DNA of 64,000 nucleotides from Tyzzerella sp. (GTDB lineage Bacteria > Bacillota > Clostridia > Lachnospirales > Lachnospiraceae), in NCBI GenBank assembly GCA_017410145.1, contig JAFQRJ010000020.1, forward strand, positions 1-64,000. Direction: 5' to 3'. The notes below the pieces were generated by a model. The model worked only from the letters and a program-made list of their open reading frames with translations. It was not told the origin of the DNA and searched no databases. Shown here piece after piece: positions 8,728 through 18,073 of the stretch. The position numbers and the translations under genes are program-made. The number at the start of each line of letters is the position of its first letter. Within the stretch, counting starts at the first letter, position 1.

Positions 8728-10161
8728 TCAGATTCCTTTATCCAGCATATATGCATTCTCACTGCGTTTTCTTACGTCCTCCTCCGGAATACCAAGTTCT
8801 CTTGCAAGGATTTCAATTACGTGTGGACTACAGAAACCGCTCTGACAACGTCCCATACCTGCACGAACACGGCGTTTTACTGCATCTAATGTTTTTGCAC
8901 CTACCGGCCTGTGAATTGCCTGTAAGATTTCACTTTCTGTTACCTGTTCGCATCGACAGATAATCTTCCCGTAAAGTGGGTCTAGTTTAATAAGAGCATC
9001 CTTCTCTTCAACCGTTTTATCAGCAAATCTTACAATCCCTTTTCTGGTACGTTTCCAACCAACTTTACGTTCCAATTCTAATCCCGCTTCCTTCAGTCCG
9101 TGAACTACATATCCCGCAATCCCTACGCTGGCTGTAAGACCTGTAGAACGCACGCCGGAGATACCAACATAACCTTTCACTTTTTCAGAAAAACGAATAT
9201 CATACCCTTCAGGTTCTCTTGCAGGACGTGCTCCTACAAATTGTGTGATTGTATCCTCAAAACGTAAGCCAGGAACCATGTTAAGAGCCTGTGCCTTAAT
9301 GCTTGCAAGTCCTTCAGCTGTTGTTTTTCTATCACTCTTATCTTCCACATCATCTGCTGTAGGTCCTACAAGCATGTTGTTATCAACAGTCGGAATTACC
9401 AATACACCTCTTGTTTTAGGACTTGGTACAGATGAGATGATATGAGATACCTTAACCGGTGTATCATGAGAGAATACATAAAATTCCCCTTTTCTTGGAT
9501 GAACTGTAAAGTCACATTCATCCACCATCTTAGCAATATCATCACAATGTAAGCCTGCCGCATTGATAATCCAAGTTGCTTCAATATCACCTTTCGTTGT
9601 ATGTACCATGTGGATTTTCCCATTTGATACATCCATTCCAGTTACCTTGCAGTCAAGAATGAACTCGACACCATTTTCCGCAGCGTTTTCTGCCATTGCA
9701 GATACCAAAATAAATTGATTTGCCTGTTTGTCTCGTGGACTATAGATACCACCTAAAATATCAGGATTAAGTGTCGGTTCCATTTCCAAAATATCTTGTG
9801 CCGGTAAGATTTCATAATCATAAACCCCATTTAAGAAGGCACGTTCTGTCAATGCTTTTGCAGTTTCCAATTGTTCCGGATAAAGAATTGGTGCGATACT
9901 TCCACATTCAATTACCGGAACGTCAAGATCCTTACAAATATTCATCATCATGCTGTGAGCAATGGTACGAAGTTTGCATTCCAATGTTCCAACAGGCATT
10001 GTTGCACTGGTTGAAAAAAGTCCACTATTTGATTTGGATGCATCTCCGCCTACATCATCGTTTTTATCGCAAACGGTTACTTTTATATTGTATTTTGAAA
10101 GTTCTCTTGCAAGTGCACATCCCACAGCACCTGCACCAATAATAAGCACATCTGTCTTCAT
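8728..10161 (-). CDS. GlpA-like FAD-dependent dehydrogenase with C-terminal [2Fe-2S] domain
   Basis: This is a 478-residue flavoprotein of the DAO/glycerol-3-phosphate dehydrogenase family. An FAD-binding GAGAVG is at residues 9-14. The C-terminus has a BFD-type [2Fe-2S] domain with CRC at 403-405 and CQSGFC at 440-445. Proteins of this build sit with a pyridine-nucleotide flavoprotein and a DUF1667 protein in many anaerobes and are thought to form an anaerobic glycerol-3-phosphate (or other 2-hydroxyacid) dehydrogenase complex. All three genes are here in order with two-base gaps. The ATG at 10161 has GGAGGAGA upstream; an ORF extension to 10248 would overlap DUF1667. Confidence 0.85.
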   Translation of the reverse strand: MKTDVLIIGAGAVGCALARELSKYNIKVTVCDKNDDVGGDASKSNSGLFSTSATMPVGTLECKLRTIAHSMMMNICKDLDVPVIECGSIAPILYPEQLETAKALTERAFLNGVYDYEILPAQDILEMEPTLNPDILGGIYSPRDKQANQFILVSAMAENAAENGVEFILDCKVTGMDVSNGKIHMVHTTKGDIEATWIINAAGLHCDDIAKMVDECDFTVHPRKGEFYVFSHDTPVKVSHIISSVPSPKTRGVLVIPTVDNNMLVGPTADDVEDKSDRKTTAEGLASIKAQALNMVPGLRFEDTITQFVGARPAREPEGYDIRFSEKVKGYVGISGVRSTGLTASVGIAGYVVHGLKEAGLELERKVGWKRTRKGIVRFADKTVEEKDALIKLDPLYGKIICRCEQVTESEILQAIHRPVGAKTLDAVKRRVRAGMGRCQSGFCSPHVIEILARELGIPEEDVRKRSENAYMLDKGI

Positions 10162-10163
10162 AA

Positions 10164-10532
10164 TTACTTGTCTCCTCCTTCCAATGTCATCGCTGACACC
10201 AGTTTCGCCTCTGTATCTAAAAAGTTTTCTTTCAGCACTTCGCCACATTTTACAGGAACCTTGAGTTCCATTGCAGACACTGCCTCTGCTGCTTTCATAA
10301 TCAAATCTTTTGGAATTGGCTTGTCTGTTCGAACCGGCAGTGCTCGTCTGTCACTTCCCGAAATCTTAATTGATGAGGTAAATGTTCTCTTTGGTTCAAA
10401 ACACTCATCAATCGCATATGTAATACCTCTTTTGCATCCATATCCATTTAATACAGCATCTTCTTTTGTTGTATAGTCCACTTGGATTTCACAACCATTT
10501 GGACATACTGTACAAGTCACTATCTTCTTCAT
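10164..10532 (-). CDS. DUF1667 cysteine-rich protein
   Basis: This 122-residue protein starts with CTVCPNGC (Cys7, Cys10, Cys14), has GYGCKRG (Cys33) and a further Cys near residue 97. The cysteine pattern suggests an iron-sulfur or other metal site. DUF1667 proteins occur almost always beside a GlpA-like dehydrogenase and a NAD/FAD oxidoreductase, as here, and are presumed to be an electron-transfer subunit of that complex. Biochemical proof is lacking as far as I know. It is separated by two bases from both neighbours. Confidence 0.85.
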   Translation of the reverse strand: MKKIVTCTVCPNGCEIQVDYTTKEDAVLNGYGCKRGITYAIDECFEPKRTFTSSIKISGSDRRALPVRTDKPIPKDLIMKAAEAVSAMELKVPVKCGEVLKENFLDTEAKLVSAMTLEGGDK

Positions 10533-10534
10533 CT

Positions 10535-11788
10535 CTAGGCCTCCTTATGTTCTGCTCTTACTACGATATTTCCGCATACAGCTTTTGCCTTATCTGCAGG
10601 AAGAGTCAATTTCTCGATGGTACCAGGTGTTGTACATACCAATTTCTTTGTTACGAGTACTCCCGTATCATCTGATATGGTCAGTGTCGTACCTCTTCCC
10701 GGCACTGCTGTACGGAAATAAAAGTCTACATTCGCTTCTGTGCATGTCATTTTTTGTGGACATACATAACGAACGCCGTCTCCAGGCATAACATCAACTG
10801 CTTCTCCAGCGTCAAGTTCTCCTGCCGCATACAATGCTGCAAACTTACCAGCCTCTTCACTTTCATGACTTACATGGTCTACTAAGTCGTTTACATGAAG
10901 AACATTACCACATGCGAAAATGTACGGTTTGTCTGTTTGTTTGTATTGGTTTACAATTGCACCTTTGGTAATCCCTGAAAGTGCCACATCTGCAGAACGG
11001 GTAAGCTCATTCTCCGGAATCAGACCAACTGACAACAATAATGTGTCACAAGAAATTGTTTCTGCTTTTTCCATAATTGGTCGACGATTCTCATCAACAG
11101 GAGCAATTGTTACGCTTTCTACTCTATCAACACCTGTAATATCTACAATGGTATGAGAAAGCAACAGCGGAATATCAAAGTCATCCAGACATTGAATCTT
11201 GTTACGTGTAAGACCTGCTAAATATGGCATAATCTCAACCACTGCTTTTACCTTAGCACCACCCAAAGACACACGTCTTGCCATAATCATTCCAATATCA
11301 CCGCTACCGAGGATAACTACCTCTTTTCCAACTTTGTGCCCAAACACATTGATTAATTTTTGTGCAGTTCCCGCTGTATAGATACCTGCCGGACGGCTAC
11401 CCGGTATCATAAGATTTGCACGTGTACGTTCTCGACATCCCATTGCAAGCACAAGTGCCCCAAAATGAATATTGATAACTCCTTCTGTATTCACACATAC
11501 CAGCGTCTTATCCTTAATTTCAATCGCTGTTGTATTTAACATAAATTCAATTCCATTGTCCTTTGCAATCACAGAAAATTTTTCTGCATACTCCGGACCT
11601 GTAAGTTCCTCACCAAAATATTGAAGTCCAAAGCCTGCATGTATACATTGTTTTAGGATTCCACCCATTCTGTTTTCGCGTTCAATAACAATCACATTTT
11701 TTGCACCATTTTTTTTTGCCGATATTGCTGCCGCCATACCTGCTGGACCAGCCCCAACAACAACGACACAACAATTGTAGTCTTTCAT
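10535..11788 (-). CDS. NAD(P)/FAD-dependent oxidoreductase (pyridine nucleotide-disulfide type)
   Basis: This 417-residue flavoprotein has an FAD-binding GAGPAGMAAA near residues 11-20 and a second dinucleotide fold with VVILGSGDIGMIMAR around residues 175-190. It also has the FAD-contact stretch YIFACGNVLHVNDLVD. It is the first gene of the operon and probably passes electrons between NAD(P)H and the GlpA-like subunit downstream. A run of 113 bases, with promoters in both directions, separates it from the AraC gene at 11901, which is the likely regulator. The substrate of the complex is not determined; glycerol-3-phosphate is the best guess from family context. Confidence 0.85.
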   Translation of the reverse strand: MKDYNCCVVVVGAGPAGMAAAISAKKNGAKNVIVIERENRMGGILKQCIHAGFGLQYFGEELTGPEYAEKFSVIAKDNGIEFMLNTTAIEIKDKTLVCVNTEGVINIHFGALVLAMGCRERTRANLMIPGSRPAGIYTAGTAQKLINVFGHKVGKEVVILGSGDIGMIMARRVSLGGAKVKAVVEIMPYLAGLTRNKIQCLDDFDIPLLLSHTIVDITGVDRVESVTIAPVDENRRPIMEKAETISCDTLLLSVGLIPENELTRSADVALSGITKGAIVNQYKQTDKPYIFACGNVLHVNDLVDHVSHESEEAGKFAALYAAGELDAGEAVDVMPGDGVRYVCPQKMTCTEANVDFYFRTAVPGRGTTLTISDDTGVLVTKKLVCTTPGTIEKLTLPADKAKAVCGNIVVRAEHKEA

Positions 11789-11850
11789 CCCTATTCCTCC
11801 TTATAATGCCATTATTTTTTTATTATATATCCTCATTCTTTAATAACCCA

Positions 11851-11879
11851 TTGTTTATTTTGCGAAAATGTTGTATGAT
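11851..11879 (+). promoter_or_regulatory. Promoter of the AraC gene at 11901
   Basis: TTGTTT (11851-11856), a 17-bp spacer and TATGAT (11874-11879) precede the ribosome binding site GAGGTGA and the ATG at 11901. The opposing operon has a TATAAT at about 11822-11827 on the minus strand, without a clear -35. Confidence 0.6.
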
Positions 11880-11900
11880 ATTGCTATGAGGTGATAAAAA

Positions 11901-12764
11901 ATGCACAATAAATACAAGAAGGAATGTTACGATTCTAATCCACATTTCAAAGTTCATTATTCACATGGTATTCGAAAATATGATTCCATACTGAATCATT
12001 TACATTATGACAAAGATTTGGTAATTGAATATTTTCGCAAAGGCACTACAGCCAAGCGTATAGAAGGTAATATCTATAGTATTAACGAAGGAGATATCGT
12101 TATCAATACGCCTGCCGAATTACATGTTCCATTAAGTACAGAGGATTGTTATATTGAAAAGATTTCCGTACATGTAAGTGAATCGCTACTCTCTGTATTT
12201 GGTGGCGACCAGACGGTCTTTTGGGGCAAAATAGTCAACAAAGAAAAAGAGATAGGTAATGTAATTATATCAGATATTGTAAAAGAACTTGGTTTAGACA
12301 ATGAACTGGACCAATGCTTAAGATATGCTCAGGATTCCTCCGTGGAGTCGCAAGTACTGCTCAGTTGTAAAATAATTGAACTCTTAGCCGAGATATCAAA
12401 GTTTATTGAAAAGGACACAATCAAAGACCTGTCTCCAACCTCGAGCAACAAAACCATTAACAAAATGATCGATTACATAAACAGACATTATATAGAAGAC
12501 ATCACCCTGGATACCCTTGCAGAAAGGTTTCACTTTTCCAAATACTATATATCTCACCTATTCAAAGATTATGTAGGTGTCTCACCTTATGATTATCTTA
12601 TCATTCGAAGGCTCTACATGTGCAATGATTTGATTCGTGGAAAGCATACAATTAAAGAAGCCTGTTTTTTAGTAGGATTTCACAATTATTCAAACTTTTA
12701 CAGGCTATACAAAAAACATTTTAAAATTACACCACAACAATTTAAAGAACAATTAAAAACTTAA
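11901..12764 (+). CDS. AraC-family transcriptional regulator
   Basis: This 287-residue protein has an N-terminal cupin-like sensor domain (GNIYSINEGDIVINTPAELH, about 55-75). The C-terminal AraC DNA-binding domain (about 190-287) has two helix-turn-helix units: TLDTLAERFHFSKYYISHLF and IKEACFLVGFHNYSNFYRLY. It is divergent from the six-gene redox/esterase operon and probably controls it in response to a small ligand, perhaps the substrate of that operon. Confidence 0.9.
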   Translation: MHNKYKKECYDSNPHFKVHYSHGIRKYDSILNHLHYDKDLVIEYFRKGTTAKRIEGNIYSINEGDIVINTPAELHVPLSTEDCYIEKISVHVSESLLSVFGGDQTVFWGKIVNKEKEIGNVIISDIVKELGLDNELDQCLRYAQDSSVESQVLLSCKIIELLAEISKFIEKDTIKDLSPTSSNKTINKMIDYINRHYIEDITLDTLAERFHFSKYYISHLFKDYVGVSPYDYLIIRRLYMCNDLIRGKHTIKEACFLVGFHNYSNFYRLYKKHFKITPQQFKEQLKT

Positions 12765-12768
12765 AACA

Positions 12769-12797
12769 AGAAAGAGTATAAAAGGAGCCTATTCTTT
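12769..12797 (+). terminator. Weak terminator after the AraC gene
   Basis: AAAGAGTA and TATTCTTT can pair in an eight-base stem with one wobble, followed by TTTTTT. It overlaps the end of the convergent AraC gene. Confidence 0.4.
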
Positions 12798-13631
12798 TTT
12801 CCGATACACCGACGGTGTACATCCTCTTATCTCCTTGAATTTCCGAATAAAAAAGCTTACATTCTCATAACCACAGGCTTCTGCTATCTCTGCAATAGAT
12901 TTTTCCGTATTTCGTAGCATTTTTGATGCTCGTCTTACGCGAATATTGTTCAATTGAGTGAACGGTGTCAAGCCTGTCTGCTTCTTGAAATAATTACAGA
13001 AATAATTTGGAGTCATATGTACCAAATCTGCCAATTCCGCAAGTGTAATTTTCCGTCCATAATTCGCCTCCATATATTGAATACACATTTTTACGTCATC
13101 TGATTTCTTTAAGGAAGTTACATCTAGTTCTGTCTCTAACAGTGAATGTTCCAATAACGCGCAGAACAACACGGTCAAATCTGCAAACACCATTGCCTTA
13201 GATTGAATATCCTGATTGAACAGCTTATCCACAATCGGTGCAACCACATCATACTTGGGATGCTCTTTGCTAATCAGTCGTGGGAATTTCATTTCCCCAT
13301 CAACAAGCGGATCGGTAAAATGTTGCTCAAAGAAATGCTGTTCCTTGAATTGGAACAAAGACGGAGCAAAAACCGCCGCATGGTATTCAACCAACTTTTG
13401 ATTTGGAGAATAGGTATGCAATTCTTCCGGATTGATAAAAAGAATATCGCCTTTTCTTAAGATATATTTTTCTTCTGAAACATTTACTGTTAATTCACCA
13501 CTAATTCCATAAAGCAATTCGATTTCTGGATGCCAGTGCAATTTAATCATATGATTCGAATATTTTTCCTTATAATATGCAAACGGGAAATCCTCTGTTC
13601 CTCTCTTCTGGTTTTCTAAATATCGCTTCAT
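12789..13631 (-). CDS. AraC-family transcriptional regulator
   Basis: This 280-residue regulator has an N-terminal cupin domain (HWHPEIELLYGISGELTVNV and GDILFINPEELHTYSPN, about residues 33-75). The C-terminal AraC domain (about 180-278) includes TLAELADLVHMTPNYFCNYF and IAEIAEACGYENVSFFIRKF. It is divergent from the GH31 gene, with 155 bases between the starts, so it most likely regulates that glycosidase in response to a sugar. Confidence 0.9.
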   Translation of the reverse strand: MKRYLENQKRGTEDFPFAYYKEKYSNHMIKLHWHPEIELLYGISGELTVNVSEEKYILRKGDILFINPEELHTYSPNQKLVEYHAAVFAPSLFQFKEQHFFEQHFTDPLVDGEMKFPRLISKEHPKYDVVAPIVDKLFNQDIQSKAMVFADLTVLFCALLEHSLLETELDVTSLKKSDDVKMCIQYMEANYGRKITLAELADLVHMTPNYFCNYFKKQTGLTPFTQLNNIRVRRASKMLRNTEKSIAEIAEACGYENVSFFIRKFKEIRGCTPSVYRKKE

Positions 13632-13714
13632 TTTTTCACTCCATCTTCTGCCGTTTCTATATTAATCTTAATATAGTGTTAATTTTTATTAATTCTCGTT
13701 AAAATACTCTCTTT

Positions 13715-13742
13715 TTGTCATTATTGAAACTTAATATAATAT
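13715..13742 (+). promoter_or_regulatory. Promoter of the GH31 gene
   Basis: TTGTCA (13715-13720) is followed 16 bp later by TAATAT (13737-13742) within an AT-rich run that also contains TATAAT and TATGAT, so the exact -10 is uncertain. The ribosome binding site AAGGAGG is at 13771-13777. Confidence 0.55.
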
Positions 13743-13786
13743 GATTATACAATATCGTTTAACGAACTTCAAGGAGGATAACAAAA

Positions 13787-16258
13787 GTGAAAAACAATCA
13801 AAGATTTGTTTATGAAACAAGACCGCTTGCACTACCACAGAACATGGTATCTGGCGCGAAATACCGCTTTACAGTTCTGACTCCATCCTTAATCAGAATG
13901 GAATACAGCAGTCAAGGCGTGTTTGAAGACCGTGCAAGCCAAAGTGTATTTTTCAGAGACTTTCCTGTAAATCAATTTTCAAAGGAATCTAAAAATGGAT
14001 GGATTACAATCGAAACAGAAAATTTAATTCTGACTTACAAAGAAAATGAAGCCTTTGCTTCCGATACCTTAAGCATCAAATTGAAAATCGAACCCGCTTC
14101 TACCTGGAATTACGGTGAGGATTTTGAGGATTTAAAAGGAACAACGAAAACCTTGGACGAAGCAAATGGTGCTATTCCATTAGAACGTGGCATTTGTTCT
14201 AGAAATGGGTTCTCTGTCATGGATGATTCTCACACCATGCTCTTAAATGACATTGGTTGGGTGGAAGTACGTGTACCAAATACAATTGACTGCTATTTCT
14301 GGGGTTATGGTTTCCAATACTTAGCTGCCGTAAAAGATTTGTATCGTTTAACAGGTGTGCCACCAATGTTACCGGCATACGCATTAGGAAACTGGTGGAG
14401 CCGCTATCACGATTACACACAAGAAGAATATCAAGACCTTATCTTGCGTTTTGAAGAAGAAAACATTCCATTCTCAGTAAGTGTAGTAGATATGGACTGG
14501 CATGTAGTAAAGATTCCGGAAGAATATAAGAATGGAGAAGGCCCATTATTTGAAAGTGGTTGGACCGGTTATTCTTGGAACAAGGAATTATTTCCTGATT
14601 ACAAAGGATTTTTGAAATTCTTAAAAGACCACAATTTAAGAACCTCCTTAAATCTTCATCCTGCCCAGGGTATTGGATGCCATGAAGATATGTACGAGGA
14701 AATGGCGCGTGCCTGCGGCATTGACCCAACTACAAAAGAGCGTGTTCGTTTGGATATTCTATCACCGGAGTTTATGGAAAAATATTTTGATATTCTTCAT
14801 CACCCATATGAAGAAGACGGTGTTGACTTCTGGTGGATGGACTGGCAACAAGGACAGTCTTACTGGTGGATTCATGAAGAAAACAAAGATGGTAAGATGC
14901 AGGATGAACGTGAAATCCTAGACCCACTTTGGATGTTAAATCATTTACATATTGCTGATATTAAACGTAACGGAAAAAGACCAATGTTCTTCTCTCGTTA
15001 CAGCGGACCTGGTTCCCAACGTTACCCTGTAGGTTTCTCAGGAGACACCTTAGTAACATGGGAGTCCCTTGATTTTCAACCATACTTTACTGCAACCTCG
15101 TCTAATGTAGGTTACAGCTGGTGGAGCCACGATATCGGCGGACACATGTTGGGATACCTTGATGATGATTTAATCACACGTTGGATGCAGCTTGGTGCAT
15201 TCTCACCAATCAACCGTCTTCACAGCTGTAACACCGACTTTATCCGTAAAGAACCTTGGTGTTTTGAAGAAAAGACGGAAAATATCATGAAAAACTGGTT
15301 GAGATTAAGACATCGTCTCTTCCCTTACATTTACACTATGAACTACCGTAACCATGTAGATTTGGAGCCGTTGGTACAACCAATGTACTACGCTTATCCG
15401 AAAAAGAGTGCAGCTTATGAAGCGAAAAATCAATTTATGTTTGGTAGTGAATTAATGGTAGCCCCAATTACAAGTCCAACCAACAGCATTACACAAATGG
15501 GTAGCGTAAATGCATGGCTTCCTGCAGGCGATTGGTTTGATTTCTTTACCGGCCTGCACTACGCAAGCAAAGCTGGTAGAAATTTGTCCGTTCATAGAAA
15601 AATCAATGACTACCCTGTATTTGCCAAGGCCGGCGCCATCGTTCCAATGCAAAACAGTCTCTCTCTTGAGGCTGGCTCTGATCTGGAAGTTGTTATCTTC
15701 CCAGGTGCATGCAATCAATTTGCTCTCTATGAGGATGCTGGTGACGGAAGCGAATTTGAAAATGGCGAATTTACCATGACAGAAATGGCTTTAGAATGGA
15801 GTGCAAATCCTGTATTTACTGTAAAACCAGCAAATGGAGCTCTCTCCCTCCTTCCTAAGGAAAGAAATTACAGTTTCGTTTTAAGAGGTTACAACGCTAA
15901 CATTTCTGTGAAAGCACTTGTTGATGGAAAGGAAATTGCAAGTACATGCAGTTACGATGCTTATACGCACTCTGTAGTTGTGAAGTTATCTGCAGATGTG
16001 ACATCAGAAATCAAGCTATTGGTTAGCGGAAATGAACTAATGACCGATAATGGGGATGTGGCTTCTCGCATCACAAACCTATTACAAAAAGCACAGCTTC
16101 ATACATCTCTCAAGATAGAGATTATGAAGATTGTAAAAGATAGTAACAAACCACTAAACCGTAAGCTTGTTGCAATCAATAACAGTTGCACAAGAGGCAT
16201 TGAATATAATGACTTGATAGAAGCACTGAAAGAACAATTGACATTAGTAGAAGAATAA
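13787..16258 (+). CDS. GH31 family alpha-glycosidase (alpha-glucosidase/alpha-xylosidase type)
   Basis: This 823-residue protein is a GH31 enzyme without a signal peptide, so it should act inside the cell on imported oligosaccharides. It has an N-terminal beta-sandwich (about 1-190) and a TIM barrel with the nucleophile motif WWMDWQQG (Asp352). The acid/base motif WWSHDIGGH (Asp449) follows, and a C-terminal beta domain of the DUF5110 type lies beyond residue 640. The WMDWQQG version differs from the WNDMNE of classic alpha-glucosidases, so the substrate cannot be named. The last ~70 residues look helical and are an extra tail. The start is GTG at 13787 with an AAGGAGG site. Confidence 0.9.
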   Translation: MKNNQRFVYETRPLALPQNMVSGAKYRFTVLTPSLIRMEYSSQGVFEDRASQSVFFRDFPVNQFSKESKNGWITIETENLILTYKENEAFASDTLSIKLKIEPASTWNYGEDFEDLKGTTKTLDEANGAIPLERGICSRNGFSVMDDSHTMLLNDIGWVEVRVPNTIDCYFWGYGFQYLAAVKDLYRLTGVPPMLPAYALGNWWSRYHDYTQEEYQDLILRFEEENIPFSVSVVDMDWHVVKIPEEYKNGEGPLFESGWTGYSWNKELFPDYKGFLKFLKDHNLRTSLNLHPAQGIGCHEDMYEEMARACGIDPTTKERVRLDILSPEFMEKYFDILHHPYEEDGVDFWWMDWQQGQSYWWIHEENKDGKMQDEREILDPLWMLNHLHIADIKRNGKRPMFFSRYSGPGSQRYPVGFSGDTLVTWESLDFQPYFTATSSNVGYSWWSHDIGGHMLGYLDDDLITRWMQLGAFSPINRLHSCNTDFIRKEPWCFEEKTENIMKNWLRLRHRLFPYIYTMNYRNHVDLEPLVQPMYYAYPKKSAAYEAKNQFMFGSELMVAPITSPTNSITQMGSVNAWLPAGDWFDFFTGLHYASKAGRNLSVHRKINDYPVFAKAGAIVPMQNSLSLEAGSDLEVVIFPGACNQFALYEDAGDGSEFENGEFTMTEMALEWSANPVFTVKPANGALSLLPKERNYSFVLRGYNANISVKALVDGKEIASTCSYDAYTHSVVVKLSADVTSEIKLLVSGNELMTDNGDVASRITNLLQKAQLHTSLKIEIMKIVKDSNKPLNRKLVAINNSCTRGIEYNDLIEALKEQLTLVEE

Positions 16259-16272
16259 CATTATGAAAAACT

Positions 16273-16313
16273 AAAATGGCTGTCTTATTTAGTATCGAAT
16301 AGACAGCCATTTT
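16273..16313. terminator. Bidirectional terminator between GH31 and the SfsA-MutY gene
   Basis: AAAATGGCTGTCT and AGACAGCCATTTT form a 13-bp perfect stem between two convergent genes, with A and T runs on the respective sides. Confidence 0.85.
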
Positions 16314-16314
16314 C

Positions 16315-18072
16315 TTATTCAAATTTCTCTTGTCCCAACTTCACATTTACACACTTCGTATACGTTTCAAATGCTGCAGGAATTGGATATTCCTTTTCCA
16401 CTTCCTCCGGGTGTATGAAAATCATATCTTCCGTACATGAATTTTCTAATTCATCCACTCGAATGCTATAACCTATCATATGCCATTCTACATGACTAAA
16501 GATGTGTTTTGCTACTTCTAACTTCTGAATCCGAAGGGGAGAAAGTCCAATCTTTTTGCAATATGCAACTACCTGCTTTTCTGTCAAATGCCCTTCTAGA
16601 CTTGGAAATTCATAAAGACCTGCTAACAGCCCCTTGCTTGGACGTTTTCTTATTGCTAGGCAATCCCCATCTCGGATTACCAGAACAGTACGCTTCTCTA
16701 CCCTTCGCTCCTTCGCCTTCGCCTTCACCGGCAATTCGTCCTGAATTCCCTTTTGATTAGCCTCACACAAATGAGCCAAAGGACAAATTTCACATTTCGG
16801 TGCACCGTTTGGTACACAGACAATGGCACCAAGCTCAATTAATCCTTGATTAAAATCACAGGCTGCATCCTTTGGAATTACTGTCTCTAACTGCTCCTCC
16901 ACTTTGGTCTTAGTACTTGCCTTCATGATATCATCATAACTTCCCGTAACTCTTGAAATCACACGAAGTACATTTCCATCCACCGCCGGTTTTGGAATAC
17001 CAAATGCAAAGGAGCCGATTGCTCCGGCCGTATAATTTCCTATACCGGTTAAATTACGGATTGCTTCAAAATCACTCGGGAACTCACCACCATGTATATC
17101 CATAATCTGCTGGGCCGCCTTCTGCATGTTGCGCACACGATTATAATAGCCAAGTCCTTCCCACAGTTTTAATAATTTATCTTCCTTAGCATTTGCCAAA
17201 TCAGATACTGTCGGAAGTGCATCTAAAAATCTGGCGTAAAATGGCTTTACTGCCTCCACTCTGGTCTGCTGCAGCATAATTTCAGAAATCCAGATTCGAT
17301 ATGGGTCTTTGATATCTCTCCACGGAAGTTCCCGCTTGTTCTTGCGATACCAGTCCACAAGTGACTCTGCCATCTGATACAAACCTTCATGCCCCAAAAC
17401 AACCGGTACTTCCTTTGTAATCTCGATACTGTCCTTTCTTACCTGACACTCATAAGCCAAGACATTTACTCCTGCCTTACTCGCCTTTTGAAGAGCCTCT
17501 CCAAAGGCAGCGTGCATTTTCATATTTGGTGCAAAATATTTTACGTCTTTCATCTGAATCACAAAAAAGATATATGCTTCATAACCTGCTTTGACAGCTT
17601 CTATAAGCTCTTCCACATGCTTCACTCCACGCTCGGTGGGCGCATCCGGGAAACGAACCACTCCATCGTCTTCTAATGTAACGCCCTTGATTTCCATAAA
17701 AATCTTGCGTTCATCCGTTTCAATATACAGGTCAAATCTGGAGTTCCCAAAGGTGGTCTCCGGTTTAATCAGCGTAGCATTTGGAAAGAGATTGCCCTTT
17801 CGAATCCATTCCTCTACAACTTTATTCGGAATCTGAGAATCCATGTTTACCACACGGTCCCCTTTTTCCACAGCGATTAAATCCCACTGAGTCTTTCGCT
17901 CCGGATTGTCTGATTTCTGTACATAGACGGTTGCGCCTGGCACCAGCAATTCCGCACAACGTCCTGTGTTTTTTACATGCACAGTTTCTCTTTTTCCTAA
18001 AATTTCCACATACGCTATAAAGCGATTAGGGCGCTCCAAAAAGCGCCCCATTTCTATTCTTTCATACTTCAT
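16315..18072 (-). CDS. SfsA nuclease-like / MutY adenine glycosylase fusion
   Basis: This single 585-residue frame joins two normally separate proteins. Residues 1-230 are SfsA-like: KNTGRCAELLVPGA, SRFDLYIE, FMEIKGVTL and FPDAPTERGVKH, a PD-(D/E)XK-type nuclease signature. Residues 235-585 are MutY: LPWR, EIMLQQTRV with the catalytic Glu near 264, the HhH loop LTGIGNYTAGAI, and VDGNV with the catalytic Asp near 365. Four cysteines for a [4Fe-4S] cluster (CVPNGAPKCEICPLAHLC) and a C-terminal NUDIX-like domain complete it. MutY removes A opposite 8-oxoG. The gene starts two bases before the ABC ATPase stop triplet begins and ends the transporter operon. Confidence 0.92.
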   Translation of the reverse strand: MKYERIEMGRFLERPNRFIAYVEILGKRETVHVKNTGRCAELLVPGATVYVQKSDNPERKTQWDLIAVEKGDRVVNMDSQIPNKVVEEWIRKGNLFPNATLIKPETTFGNSRFDLYIETDERKIFMEIKGVTLEDDGVVRFPDAPTERGVKHVEELIEAVKAGYEAYIFFVIQMKDVKYFAPNMKMHAAFGEALQKASKAGVNVLAYECQVRKDSIEITKEVPVVLGHEGLYQMAESLVDWYRKNKRELPWRDIKDPYRIWISEIMLQQTRVEAVKPFYARFLDALPTVSDLANAKEDKLLKLWEGLGYYNRVRNMQKAAQQIMDIHGGEFPSDFEAIRNLTGIGNYTAGAIGSFAFGIPKPAVDGNVLRVISRVTGSYDDIMKASTKTKVEEQLETVIPKDAACDFNQGLIELGAIVCVPNGAPKCEICPLAHLCEANQKGIQDELPVKAKAKERRVEKRTVLVIRDGDCLAIRKRPSKGLLAGLYEFPSLEGHLTEKQVVAYCKKIGLSPLRIQKLEVAKHIFSHVEWHMIGYSIRVDELENSCTEDMIFIHPEEVEKEYPIPAAFETYTKCVNVKLGQEKFE

Positions 18073-18073
18073 T

